From the NCBI GenBank assembly GCA_016719635.1, contig JADJYT010000007.1, positions 62,001 through 126,000 on the forward strand: a DNA stretch of 64,000 nucleotides, read 5' to 3'. The number at the start of each line of letters is the position of its first letter. Position 1 is the stretch's first letter. A program made the position numbers and the translations under genes. This document shows, one piece after another, positions 44,051 to 52,579 of the stretch. This stretch comes from Sphingobacteriales bacterium (GTDB taxonomy: Bacteria > Bacteroidota > Bacteroidia > Chitinophagales > JADIYW01). A model generated the notes under the pieces. It was given only the letters and a program-made list of their open reading frames with translations, was not told the DNA's origin and searched no databases.

Positions 44051-44398
44051 TTACTCATTCTCTGCCACTACTTCCTGCACCTCGGGAACAAAACGTTTCA
44101 GTAAGTTTTCAATGCCTTGTTTCAAGGTAACGGTGGAAGAAGGGCAACCACTGCACGAACCTTGCAATTGAAGCGTCAGTTTGCCTTCTTCAAATTTCAC
44201 GAAAGAAATATTACCGCCATCCATTTCTACGGCCGGTTTTACGTATTTATCCAATGCGCCTTTAATGCGGATTTCCACATCACTGTCGTTATCGCTTACT
44301 TCATTGGTCGCCGTTTTGGTGGGTTTCACGAAGTTTTCCGTTAAGATAACACCGCCTTCGTCAATGTATTTTTTCAGGAAGTCTTTAATGGAAATCAT
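44051..44398 (-). CDS. NifU-like C-terminal (Nfu) Fe-S scaffold domain
   Basis: 115 residues from the ATG at 44398. It contains the Nfu domain with CxxC (Cys82, Cys85) in GSCSGCPSSTVTLKQGIENLL. ALDKYVKPAVEMDGGNISFV precedes it. It should bind and transfer [4Fe-4S] clusters. In relatives this domain is fused after the Nfu N-terminal domain, which here is encoded by the upstream frame overlapping by 4 nt (ATGA). One missing A in an AAA run would explain the split. Confidence 0.85.
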   Translation of the reverse strand: MISIKDFLKKYIDEGGVILTENFVKPTKTATNEVSDNDSDVEIRIKGALDKYVKPAVEMDGGNISFVKFEEGKLTLQLQGSCSGCPSSTVTLKQGIENLLKRFVPEVQEVVAENE

Positions 44399-44643
44399 AA
44401 TTTCGCCCAAAGGGCGTCTTCGGTCTTGGTGATGGTTACAAAATTGTTTGTAATGAACACATTCGTCACGTTGTCAAACCCGAACAAGGCTTTGGCAAGG
44501 GGAGCCTCATCGGTTTCCTCCGCCGATTGAAATTCTACAGAGTCATTCAACAGAAGGGCTTTATTCGTAACGAATTTGAGCGTATTTGGGTTTGGGGTAG
44601 ATTCTGTATAAATCATCACCGGTATTTTAGTGGCAGGTTCCAT
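44395..44643 (-). CDS. Nfu N-terminal domain, separated by a frame shift or split gene
   Basis: 82 residues. Typical scaffold-protein Nfu/NifU N-terminal fold: YTESTPNPNTLKFVTNKALL near the start and LFGFDNVTNVFITNNFVTIT with TKTEDALWAK near the end. It stops at AAATTATGA, where ATG begins the CxxC domain in the next frame. Reading AAAATTATG would continue AKIMISIKDF and give one ORF of about 198 codons. Either a true split gene with coupled translation or a one-base deletion in an A-run. Confidence 0.85.
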   Translation of the reverse strand: MEPATKIPVMIYTESTPNPNTLKFVTNKALLLNDSVEFQSAEETDEAPLAKALFGFDNVTNVFITNNFVTITKTEDALWAKL

Positions 44644-44718
44644 TTTATTGTATTTGGTAATTAGTTATGAGTGTTTAGATTTCTTTTAATAACGCTTTTT
44701 TGGTTCTTTATGTTCAGG

Positions 44719-44746
44719 AGATTGCTTCGTACCTCGCAATGACGAG
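44719..44746. repeat. Dispersed repeat, half copy
   Basis: Matches 41929-41956 over 28 nt with one mismatch (ATTGCTTCGT, then ACCTCGCAATGACGAG). Only the right half of the palindromic unit is present. Confidence 0.65.
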
Positions 44747-44764
44747 TAAAATATGCAATAACGG

Positions 44765-45523
44765 TTAGCTTTTATGTGTAATGGTGGCGGTGGCCTGTGC
44801 GGTGGGCAGAATGAAAATTTCTTCGATATTCACATGTGGAGGCTGTGAAGCCATAAAATAAATGCTTTCCGCTACGTCTTCCGCTTTTAATGGCTGATAA
44901 CCTTCATAAACCGAATTTGCCTTTTGTTCATCACCTTTGAATCGCACCAGCGAAAACTCTGTTTCTGCAGCACCCGGACTGATAACCGATACTTTTATAT
45001 TGTGCTGAACGAGGTCGATGCGTGCGCTACGGGTGATGGCACGCACGGCATGTTTGGTGCCGCAATAGACATTGCCGCCGCCATAGGCTTCCCATCCTGC
45101 AAGTGATGACACATTGATAATATGCCCTCTGGAGCGGGCAATCATCAGTGGGACAACCTCACGTGTCATGTACAACAACCCTTTAATGTTCGTATCAATC
45201 ATTTGCTCCCAGTCTTCATAGACACCTTCCTGGATGGGGCCGCGGCCGGCTGCCAGTCCGGCATTGTTCAAAAGCACATCTAGGTTTATCCATTTACCCG
45301 TTAGGGATGAAATGGATTGCTGTACTTCGTTTAAGTTTCTGACATCAAAACATAAACTCAGTACGTCTGTTCTATAAGAAGACCTTAGTGCCGTTTCTAA
45401 GGTTGCCAATCGTTCTTTACGTCGTCCGGTAATGATTACGTCCCACCCGTTTTGAGCAAATTTATGTGCAGACGCTTCCCCAAAACCGGAAGTCGCACCT
45501 GTAATAAGGATAATCTTGTTCAT
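44765..45523 (-). CDS. Short-chain dehydrogenase/reductase (YdfG-like)
   Basis: 252 residues from the ATG at 45523. Classical SDR elements are LITGATSGFGEASA (cofactor), GRRKERL (NADP preference), LLNNAGLAAGRGP, the catalytic Ser in NVSSLAG and YCGTK. GHIINV and the PGAAETEFS loop resemble the YdfG/3-hydroxy acid dehydrogenase group. It probably oxidises a beta-hydroxy acid or detoxifies malonic semialdehyde-type compounds; the substrate is not certain. Divergent from the MazG-like gene. Confidence 0.85.
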   Translation of the reverse strand: MNKIILITGATSGFGEASAHKFAQNGWDVIITGRRKERLATLETALRSSYRTDVLSLCFDVRNLNEVQQSISSLTGKWINLDVLLNNAGLAAGRGPIQEGVYEDWEQMIDTNIKGLLYMTREVVPLMIARSRGHIINVSSLAGWEAYGGGNVYCGTKHAVRAITRSARIDLVQHNIKVSVISPGAAETEFSLVRFKGDEQKANSVYEGYQPLKAEDVAESIYFMASQPPHVNIEEIFILPTAQATATITHKS

Positions 45524-45574
45524 TGTTTGCAAAAGTAAGCATTAACTTCTTATTTTTAGTTCAAAGAACAAAAC

Positions 45575-45901
45575 ATGACCATACAGGAAGCACAACAGAC
45601 CGTTGATAAATGGATAAACACAACAGGAATACGCTATTTCAGTGAACTGACCAATATGGCTGTTCTGACGGAGGAAGTTGGTGAAGTGGCTAGAATAATC
45701 GCGCGGCAATATGGAGAGCAATCCTTTAAATCTTCCGACATGGATAAAGATTTGGCGGATGAACTTGCAGATGTTTTGTTTGTATTGATTTGTATTGCTA
45801 ATCAAACGGGGGTGGATTTGACAAAAGCATTGGAAAAAAACATGGATAAGAAAACTAAAAGAGATGCTGACCGTCATCGGAATAATGAAAAATTAAAATA
45901 A
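45575..45901 (+). CDS. MazG-like nucleotide pyrophosphohydrolase
   Basis: 108 residues, single-domain size. The MazG metal motif EExxE...ExxD is seen as Glu33-Glu34, Glu37 in LTEEVGEVARI, and Glu63, Asp66 in ADELADVLFVL. C-terminal KKTKRDADRHR. It hydrolyses NTPs, possibly non-canonical ones, to NMP and pyrophosphate. It is followed after 31 nt by an SRPBCC-domain gene on the same strand. Confidence 0.85.
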   Translation: MTIQEAQQTVDKWINTTGIRYFSELTNMAVLTEEVGEVARIIARQYGEQSFKSSDMDKDLADELADVLFVLICIANQTGVDLTKALEKNMDKKTKRDADRHRNNEKLK

Positions 45902-45932
45902 ATAAGTATCTTGGATTATAAAATCAGTCAGT

Positions 45933-46568
45933 ATGAAAATAGTAAGAGGGATTTTTATGTCGGTTGTCGCACTTTTGCTGGTAGCCGTTGGCAGCACGTT
46001 CTTTATGGATGAAAATTTCAGAGTCTCTTATAAACATACAATCGATGCTTCGCCGGAGGTGGTGTATGAGCAGTTAGTGACGCTGAAAAACTGGGAGAAC
46101 TGGTCATACTGGAGGGGGTTGGATGATAAGATGGTCATTACATACAATGATATTCCTTCCGGTGTGGGTGCCAGTTATTCCTGGAAAAGCGATAAAAAAG
46201 AGGTGGGAAACGGCTCCTTTACCATTGAGCGAACGGTATTGAACGAGTATGTTCAGTCCCGGCTGAAATTTGTAGGTCAGAATGATGGGTTTTCTGAATA
46301 CATTATCCGGTCGACAGATGAAGGAACTGAATTAACGAGTGCCCTGAATACTAAAACGGTAGGAATAGTTGAAAAACTAATGGCTCGGTTGCTGATGAAA
46401 CCAATGATGTTAAAAGCATTTAAGGCAACGGATGAAAAAATGAATGCGTATCTTAAAGCAAATCCGGATGCTGGCAGTACCGGCAAAACCATTGATTCTG
46501 TTTCCACAAAAGTTATTGACTCTGTTTCTGCAAAAATTGCACAAGATTGCGTTGTTATAAATAAATAA
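45933..46568 (+). CDS. SRPBCC (START/polyketide cyclase-like) family membrane-anchored protein
   Basis: 211 residues. One hydrophobic segment (about 8-24, MSVVALLLVAVGSTFFM) is followed by a SRPBCC fold (YKHTIDASPEVVYEQLVTLK, WENWSYW, GSFTIERTVLNEYVQSRL). The ligand or partner is unknown. The C-terminus is low-complexity (KTIDSVSTKVIDSVSAK). Ended by a strong terminator 27 nt downstream. Confidence 0.75.
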   Translation: MKIVRGIFMSVVALLLVAVGSTFFMDENFRVSYKHTIDASPEVVYEQLVTLKNWENWSYWRGLDDKMVITYNDIPSGVGASYSWKSDKKEVGNGSFTIERTVLNEYVQSRLKFVGQNDGFSEYIIRSTDEGTELTSALNTKTVGIVEKLMARLLMKPMMLKAFKATDEKMNAYLKANPDAGSTGKTIDSVSTKVIDSVSAKIAQDCVVINK

Positions 46569-46594
46569 CGGAAATTATGTCATATAAATAGTAT

Positions 46595-46620
46595 AAAAAC
46601 GGACTTTATGTCCGTTTTTT
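46595..46620 (+). terminator. Intrinsic terminator
   Basis: A perfect 10-bp stem AAAAACGGAC (46595-46604) with GTCCGTTTTT (46610-46619), loop TTTAT, continuing T. Confidence 0.88.
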
Positions 46621-46694
46621 GTTTAAAAAAGGAACACAAATTGGTTTGGTATTTTATTTGAATTAATGAGGTAAAAAATTAATAAACTTAAAAA

Positions 46695-46701
46695 AAGGAG
46701 G
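46695..46701 (+). promoter_or_regulatory. Strong Shine-Dalgarno before hsp20
   Basis: AAGGAGG is 5 nt before the ATG at 46707. Most genes in this window lack such a site, so it stands out and fixes the start. Confidence 0.8.
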
Positions 46702-46706
46702 ATACC

Positions 46707-47168
46707 ATGACACTTATTAAAAGAAATTCAGGCGTTCACAACAGTTTTCCAGCATTGTTCGATGATTTTTTTGCTAAAGACCTGTTTGACTTTGTACCGT
46801 CCAAATCGTTCAGTACAATGGCAAAAAGTGTTCCGGCAGTAAACATCCTGGAAACGGAAAAAGAGTACAAAATTGAAGTAGCCGCACCGGGATTGAAGAA
46901 AGAAGACATCAACGTGGAACTGGAAAATGATTTATTAACCATCTCTTCAGAAGTAAGGAAAGAAACGGAAGAGAAAGACAAAGAGGGCAGATATACCCGA
47001 AGAGAATTCAGTTTCAGCGCTTTCAAAAGAAGTTTCACGGTGGATGAAGATACCGTTGACACGGAAAAGATTGAAGCGAAATACGAGGATGGGATCTTAA
47101 ATGTCCACGTTCCTAAAAAGACGGTGGAAGCGGTAGAGAAAAAAGCCAAGACAATATCTATTTCGTAA
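46707..47168 (+). CDS. Hsp20 / alpha-crystallin small heat-shock protein
   Basis: 153 residues. The alpha-crystallin domain spans about 45-140: VPAVNILETEKEYKIEVAAP, GLKKEDINVELENDLLTISS, GRYTRREFSFSAFKRSF and the hallmark YEDGILNVHVPKK. The N-terminal arm is short and Phe-rich. It is an ATP-independent holdase that binds unfolding proteins. A strong Shine-Dalgarno suggests high expression. Single gene between two terminators. Confidence 0.95.
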   Translation: MTLIKRNSGVHNSFPALFDDFFAKDLFDFVPSKSFSTMAKSVPAVNILETEKEYKIEVAAPGLKKEDINVELENDLLTISSEVRKETEEKDKEGRYTRREFSFSAFKRSFTVDEDTVDTEKIEAKYEDGILNVHVPKKTVEAVEKKAKTISIS

Positions 47169-47192
47169 AGACGTAGTTCAATCAATTAATGC

Positions 47193-47231
47193 ACACCTTG
47201 AATGGCTAGCACCATTCAAGGTGTTTATTAT
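47193..47231 (+). terminator. Intrinsic terminator of hsp20
   Basis: A perfect 13-bp stem (47193-47205 with 47212-47224), loop CTAGCA, then TTATTATT. Confidence 0.85.
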
Positions 47232-47415
47232 TATGGTTCCGACTTCCGACTGTAGACCATCTCAAGTCATTAGGAAATTATCCAGAATAACACTGTTCCG
47301 TTTCTCACAAACGGCATTCTGAAAAAATTACCCGTTTAAGTCAGAACTTTGTCCATTTATTTTGGATAAATTCTTTATATTTATCCGTTATTTACCTTAA
47401 CACATTTTTTATACC

Positions 47416-49065
47416 ATGGTTATCAAGTCGCCTTTAGAAATGCTGTATCAGTGGACTGAGCAGAAACCGGAAAAAACTTTTTTACGTCAGCCGTATAACG
47501 GTGAATGGATTCATTACAGCTGGAAAAAAGCGGATGATGAAATACGCAGGATGGCGGCTTATTTGCGCAGCCTGAATCTGCCTCCTCAAAGCAAGATTGC
47601 CATCATATCCAAGAACTGCGCACACTGGATCATGAGCGACCTGGCTATCATGATGGCCGGCCATGTATCCGTGCCATTATACCCGACCATCCCGGGCGAT
47701 TTGATACGATACTGTTTGGAGCACTGTGAAGCCAAAGTCGCATTTATCGGGAAACTGGATGACTGGAGCAAACAACGATCCGGATTACCGGATAACGTGA
47801 AAGGAATTTCCTATCCGCTCTGGACAGAAGAAGGATATGAAAACTGGGATGATATCATGGCAAATACGGAACCGTTTAAAGAGAACTTCCTGCAGGCACC
47901 ATCCGACATTATGACCATCATTTACACTTCCGGTACCACAGGGTTACCCAAAGGGGTGGTACACAGTGTGCATGCTATTTCCTATGCAGCCAGTTGGGCG
48001 CTCACTGTTTTGAAGGACCTGAACGGAGAGGAGCGCTTTTTCTCCTACCTTCCATTGTCTCATATTGCAGAACGTGCTTTGGTGGAAATGGGGGGATTGT
48101 ATTGTGGTGCGACCATTTCATTCGCCGAATCACTGGATTCTTTTCCTGCCAATTTAAAAGACACGAAACCTACGGTATTTCTTGCCGTACCGCGAATCTG
48201 GACAAAATTCCAAATGGGAATATTGTCAAAAATGCCTCAGTCCAGGTTAAATATACTGTTGAAAATTCCGATACTGAATGGCATTATCAAGAAGAAAATT
48301 AAAGAAGGGCTTGGCCTGGAACATGCCAAATATTTACTGACCGGTGCGGCTCCGATGCCCGTCGTAACCATGAATTGGTTTGAGAAGCTGGATTTCATTA
48401 TCTGTGAGGCGTATGCCATGACAGAAAATTGCGCCTATTCTCATTTAACCAGAAAAGATAACAGAAGACCGGGTTATGTTGGTACGCCTCTGCCGAATTG
48501 TTTAGTCCGTTTATCGGAGGAAGGGGAAATACAGGTAAAAAGTGATGCAACCATGTTGGGGTATTATAAGGAAGACGAGAAAACGAAAGAGACGATTACC
48601 GAAGACGGTTTCCTGTGTACCGGTGATCAGGGTGAAATTGATGAACAGGGCTTTCTGAAAATAACGGGGCGTATCAAGGATATTTTCAAAACGGATAAAG
48701 GGAAATATGTGGCGCCGGCACCGATAGAACTGGAGCTATCCAAGAATACATTTATAGAACAGGTTTGTGTGGTGGGTGCGAATCTGCCCCAAACAATGGC
48801 GCTGGTCGTATTGTCACTGGACGGCAAAAAAGAGGATAATGATACCCTGATAAAGAGCCTGGAGGATACCATGCAGGAAGTGAACCAGCTCCTGGATAAA
48901 CATGAAAAACTCAAAAAGATTGTTGTGATGAATGAAGAGTGGACGGTAGATAACAATCTCTTGACGCCTACATTGAAAGTAAAACGTAATGTGCTGGAAA
49001 GACATAAGACACCACATTACGAGAAATGGTATAAAGATGCCAATACGGTTGTTTGGGAATCCTAA
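47416..49065 (+). CDS. Long-chain acyl-CoA synthetase (AMP-binding), paralog 1
   Basis: 549 residues. The adenylate-forming motif A3 is YTSGTTGLPKG (170-180). EAYAMTENCAYSHL, DGFLCTGDQGEID and KITGRIKDIFKTDKGKYVAP follow in the right order. It activates fatty acids with ATP and CoA. A second copy of about the same length lies at 50628-52289 with obvious similarity throughout. The family N-terminal region is reduced compared with E. coli FadD. A small secreted protein gene follows after 9 nt. Confidence 0.9.
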   Translation: MVIKSPLEMLYQWTEQKPEKTFLRQPYNGEWIHYSWKKADDEIRRMAAYLRSLNLPPQSKIAIISKNCAHWIMSDLAIMMAGHVSVPLYPTIPGDLIRYCLEHCEAKVAFIGKLDDWSKQRSGLPDNVKGISYPLWTEEGYENWDDIMANTEPFKENFLQAPSDIMTIIYTSGTTGLPKGVVHSVHAISYAASWALTVLKDLNGEERFFSYLPLSHIAERALVEMGGLYCGATISFAESLDSFPANLKDTKPTVFLAVPRIWTKFQMGILSKMPQSRLNILLKIPILNGIIKKKIKEGLGLEHAKYLLTGAAPMPVVTMNWFEKLDFIICEAYAMTENCAYSHLTRKDNRRPGYVGTPLPNCLVRLSEEGEIQVKSDATMLGYYKEDEKTKETITEDGFLCTGDQGEIDEQGFLKITGRIKDIFKTDKGKYVAPAPIELELSKNTFIEQVCVVGANLPQTMALVVLSLDGKKEDNDTLIKSLEDTMQEVNQLLDKHEKLKKIVVMNEEWTVDNNLLTPTLKVKRNVLERHKTPHYEKWYKDANTVVWES

Positions 49066-49074
49066 AAATAGTGC

Positions 49075-49605
49075 ATGAAAAAATATTTCCTGTTCTGCCT
49101 TTCACTCCTTCTGGCCATCCTGACCAAAGCCGAAAAGTTTGATTTGTGGGGTGTCAATGTTTCTGAACCGCATCCGGAAATAAGCAATTGCAAGGTGCAG
49201 GAATTGTCCGACAATGCCATTTTTAGTGAAGTAAAAATAAGCGCTTATTCTTATACATTCGCCACCGACAAAGGGCTGGAAGAATATTCCTGCTATTACG
49301 GTGATGAAAGTGCCTGTTTTTCAAAAGCTACAGAAATAATCACCGGAAAATTCGGAGCGCCACTGGATGTCTATGTGTATGATGAAGGAATCACCAACAC
49401 CGTTCGTCCCGCATTTTTCAACATCTGGAAATACGACAAGGATGATCAGCATTATGTCCTGCTGCTTTTTGGCAGCGGAGAAGGCATGACACTTGATGTC
49501 AATCACTATTTTTCAGAAAGACTTTCCAAGGCCTTTATCTTATCGACCGTTCGCAGTTTTCACTTTTCCATTCGTCCCAAGCTGTTATTTTATCTGGAGA
49601 AATAA
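49075..49605 (+). CDS. Hypothetical secreted protein
   Basis: 176 residues with a signal peptide (MKKYFLFCLSLLLAILTKAE). The mature part has cysteines at about 39, 73 and 80 (NCKVQEL, SCYYGDESACF) and a C-terminal aromatic-basic stretch. No domain recognised. It is 9 nt from the acyl-CoA synthetase gene and co-directional, but there is no evident functional link. Confidence 0.65.
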   Translation: MKKYFLFCLSLLLAILTKAEKFDLWGVNVSEPHPEISNCKVQELSDNAIFSEVKISAYSYTFATDKGLEEYSCYYGDESACFSKATEIITGKFGAPLDVYVYDEGITNTVRPAFFNIWKYDKDDQHYVLLLFGSGEGMTLDVNHYFSERLSKAFILSTVRSFHFSIRPKLLFYLEK

Positions 49606-49628
49606 AAAAACGGTACCAGCCGGTACCG
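49604..49628 (-). terminator. Terminator of the minus-strand outer-membrane protein gene
   Basis: Stem CGGTACC (49611-49617) with GGTACCG (49622-49628). The preceding A-run (49604-49610) is a U-tract on the minus strand. It overlaps the stop region of the plus-strand gene. Confidence 0.7.
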
Positions 49629-49658
49629 CCTGTATTCTTTAATTTATATCAGGGTTGA

Positions 49659-50231
49659 TTAGAACACATACCCGATCTTGATAAACCCGCCGTGCATGTT
49701 GTTTTTGAAATCCGTAAAGAGGGAGTAGCCGCCGTTCAGCGTGAAAGAAGCATTCTCTCTGGCCTTAAACAGTACGCCGCTACCGATATTCATCAGGAAC
49801 TGTGTGTCGCCCGGCCTTTTCTGTTCTGTTGTTTCGGGTGCCTTGCTTACTTTGTTTAAACCCGCCTGCAGCATAAACAAAGGGGTAATTCTCTTGTCCA
49901 ATACATACGCCCGTACATCAGCCGTTGCCTGTATTTGCAGCATTTTATTATCAGATACCTGTAATCCCACACCCTGGCCTATAAAAAGATATGGATTCAC
50001 GCGTATACCAATGGCCTGGTAGACATTAAAATACGGCTTGTTGTACACAAAGGACGTCCCTGCCTCTGTGATGGTAGAGAATCGTCTTTCATAACCAACG
50101 GGTACATCTTCCTGATCAGATTCTTCTGTGATAGTGTTTTCCGCAGGCGTATTGCTGATAATCGTTTCACCTTCATTGGCAAATGAAGCCAGTGTAAGGA
50201 AGGCAAATGTCGCTAAAAATAATTTTTTCAT
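49659..50231 (-). CDS. Outer-membrane beta-barrel-like protein
   Basis: 190 residues. A signal peptide (cleavage near SFANEG), an acidic Ser/Glu/Asp linker (26-45), and then alternating strands (FNVYQAIGIRVNPYLFIGQG, LMNIGSGVLFKARENASFTL) ending in GGFIKIGYVF. The terminal Phe is typical for beta-barrel assembly. Probably an 8-strand barrel of unknown function, divergent from the second acyl-CoA synthetase gene. Confidence 0.65.
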   Translation of the reverse strand: MKKLFLATFAFLTLASFANEGETIISNTPAENTITEESDQEDVPVGYERRFSTITEAGTSFVYNKPYFNVYQAIGIRVNPYLFIGQGVGLQVSDNKMLQIQATADVRAYVLDKRITPLFMLQAGLNKVSKAPETTEQKRPGDTQFLMNIGSGVLFKARENASFTLNGGYSLFTDFKNNMHGGFIKIGYVF

Positions 50232-50627
50232 GTTTGTTTATTTAAATTGGTTTATAAAAATGTTTTCTTTGATTCAAAACTTTCAAACAAAATTGAAAGT
50301 TTAATCTAACAACCATGTTAGCCTGCGGTTATGAATAACTGGAAGAATGCTTACTAAAATGTTTGGATAGTATTATTCAATACTTTCAATTATTACTGAA
50401 AGTTTAAGTTTTGAGGTGTAATTGTTTGATGCAGGTCAAACGCGGCCGTTAACGGTGTCAGTATCAACTCATAAGCGTGAAAGTGTTACGGATTAACAAA
50501 TGAAAAGAAATCAATATTTCCGGCCATTTGGTACAATCATTGACAGGCTGCATTTCTTCGTGATTTATAAAATCAGCGCATACGTTTTTCTATTTTAATT
50601 AATTCTGCTAACTTCATTTTCAAGATA
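50232..50627. promoter_or_regulatory. Divergent intergenic region with ACTTTCA inverted repeats
   Basis: 396 bp between divergent genes without an ORF. It holds a perfect 10-bp inverted repeat AAACTTTCAA (50277-50286) with TTGAAAGTTT (50293-50302). A related one follows: ACTTTCA (50382-50388) with TGAAAGT (50397-50403). Four copies of the same half-site suggest an operator for one or both genes, or paired hairpins. No convincing promoter was found. Confidence 0.45.
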
Positions 50628-52289
50628 ATGCCTATGCGATTAATTACACCGGTAGAGAAATTCTATCAGTACGAAGAATCAAAAGCCCATCATACATTTC
50701 TGCGCCAGGCGCACAACAGCCAGTGGTTTCATTACAGCTGGAAACGTGTCGGAAATGAAGTGCGCAGGATGACGGCTTATATCCGGTCGCTGAAACTGCC
50801 CCCGCAAAGCAAGATTGCCATTCTTTCTGAAAACTGCGCCCATTGGATTATGGCGGATCTGGCTATTATGATGAGCGGACATGTCTCTGTGCCCTTATAT
50901 CCAAGCATCTCCGGCGATCTGGTAAAGTATTGCCTCGAACACAGTGAAAGTAAAATCCTATTCGTCGGAAAAGCGCCGAAGTGGAAAAATCAGAAAGATA
51001 GTGTTCCGGAATCTGTGCTCAAGATTCATTTCCCTTTTTGGGAAATGGACGACTGTGAAAACTGGGATGAAATCATACAGGATAAAGATCCGGTTACCAA
51101 GAACTATATACCCAAGCTGACTGATTTGGTGACCATCATCTATACTTCCGGAACCACAGGCTTGCCCAAAGGGGTGATGCATAATTTTATGGCCATTTCT
51201 TCCGCGCCGACCTATTTGCTGGAAGAAATCAAACGGCTGGGATTGCTGACGGAACAGGAACGCTTCCTGTCCTTTCTGCCCTTGTCGCATATTGCGGAAA
51301 GAATGCTGGTGGAGATGGGCGGCCTGTATGCGGGTGCTCCGATTTCCATCGCGGAGTCGATAGAGAAAATGCCGGAAAATCTCCGTGATACACAACCGAC
51401 GGTTTTTTTAGCAGTGCCCTTAATCTGGACGCGCATGCAGAGTAAAATCCTGCACCGCCTGCCGCAAAAGCGATTAGACACCCTGCTGCAGATTCCTTTC
51501 CTTTCGGATCTGATTAAAAAGAAGATACAGGAAAACGCAGGACTGGCTTCCGCTAAATTTATCATCAGTGGTGCCGCCCCTATTCCGGTTGCGCTGATTA
51601 ACTGGTATGAAAAATTAGGCATTGATATCTATGAAGCTTATGGAATGAGCGAGAATTGTGCCTATTCCCATGGCAACCGCCCCGGCGTCCGCAAGGTCGG
51701 TACCGTCGGCATCTCGATGCCCAATTCGGAATGCCGGATTTCAGCAGAAGGCGAGATTTTGGTGAAGAATGACTGCACCATGGTGGGCTATTACAAGGAA
51801 CCCGAAAAGACAGCAGAGACGATTACGCCGGACGGCTATCTCCGGACGGGGGATATGGGTGAGATAGATGCAGAAGGTTATCTGAAGATTACAGGACGTA
51901 TCAAGGAATTATTTAAAACAGACAAAGGAAAATACGTCGCACCGGCACCGATTGAACTGGAGCTTGTCAAGAACCAGCACATTGCGCAGATTTGTGTGGT
52001 GGGAGCCAACCTGAAACAACCGATGGCGCTGGTCGTCTTGGAAGAGGACATACAACTTAGCAAAGAAGAGATTGAAACAGATTTGCTGCAGACCCTGGAA
52101 GAGGTGAATGCCACCCTGGACAATCATGAACGAATCGCCAGGTATGTCATCATGAAAGAGCCTTGGACGGTGGAGAATGATCTCATCACCCCGACCATGA
52201 AAGTGAAACGGAATGAACTGGAAAAACGATATGCAGACGACTTCTTGAAGTGGCAGGCGCAGAAAGAGAAGAAAATTATCTGGGTGTAA
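50628..52289 (+). CDS. Long-chain acyl-CoA synthetase (AMP-binding), paralog 2
   Basis: 553 residues, with YTSGTTGLPKG at 172-182, EAYGMSENCAYSHG, DGYLRTGDMGEID and KITGRIKELFKTDKGKYVAP. It is clearly homologous along its full length to the gene at 47416. The two share LPPQSKIAI, ENCAHWIM/KNCAHWIM and the C-terminal VKRN. Possible in-frame starts are 50628 and 50634. The duplication may reflect different chain lengths or expression conditions. Confidence 0.9.
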   Translation: MPMRLITPVEKFYQYEESKAHHTFLRQAHNSQWFHYSWKRVGNEVRRMTAYIRSLKLPPQSKIAILSENCAHWIMADLAIMMSGHVSVPLYPSISGDLVKYCLEHSESKILFVGKAPKWKNQKDSVPESVLKIHFPFWEMDDCENWDEIIQDKDPVTKNYIPKLTDLVTIIYTSGTTGLPKGVMHNFMAISSAPTYLLEEIKRLGLLTEQERFLSFLPLSHIAERMLVEMGGLYAGAPISIAESIEKMPENLRDTQPTVFLAVPLIWTRMQSKILHRLPQKRLDTLLQIPFLSDLIKKKIQENAGLASAKFIISGAAPIPVALINWYEKLGIDIYEAYGMSENCAYSHGNRPGVRKVGTVGISMPNSECRISAEGEILVKNDCTMVGYYKEPEKTAETITPDGYLRTGDMGEIDAEGYLKITGRIKELFKTDKGKYVAPAPIELELVKNQHIAQICVVGANLKQPMALVVLEEDIQLSKEEIETDLLQTLEEVNATLDNHERIARYVIMKEPWTVENDLITPTMKVKRNELEKRYADDFLKWQAQKEKKIIWV

Positions 52290-52290
52290 C

Positions 52291-52440
52291 CCACCCCTGA
52301 CCCCTCCCTGGAGGGGAAAACGCAAGTGCACTGTTTTCCGTTCCTCGGATTTTCTGAATTCGTTACTTAGTGTATTGGTAATCACTCTTTTTACAGCATG
52401 GTCCGAATCTCCCCACTTGAGAGGGGATCAAGGGGTGTGT
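52291..52440. repeat. Inverted dispersed repeat (CACCCC...GGGGTG type)
   Basis: The left end (CCACCCCTGACCCCTCCCTG at 52291-52310) and right end (CTTGAGAGGGGATCAAGGGG at 52416-52435) are imperfect inverted copies around about 100 bp of unrelated sequence. Both also contain short self-complementary G/C runs. This resembles REP/BIME-like intergenic repeats. Confidence 0.6.
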
Positions 52441-52475
52441 GTCTTTTTCTTGTTTAGCGACGAACAATTCAGAAT

Positions 52476-52489
52476 CCGATAGCTATCGG
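52476..52489. repeat. CCGATAGCTATCGG palindrome
   Basis: A perfect 14-bp palindrome just before the amidase gene. Such palindromes recur in many Bacteroidota genomes; only one copy is in this window. Confidence 0.4.
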
Positions 52490-52579
52490 GAAGAGCGCAA
52501 TAAGCTAGCCTTTCGAAAGCAAGGAATATCACACCTGCAAAGGAAAAAAATTACGTATTTTGTAGATTAAAATACTATC

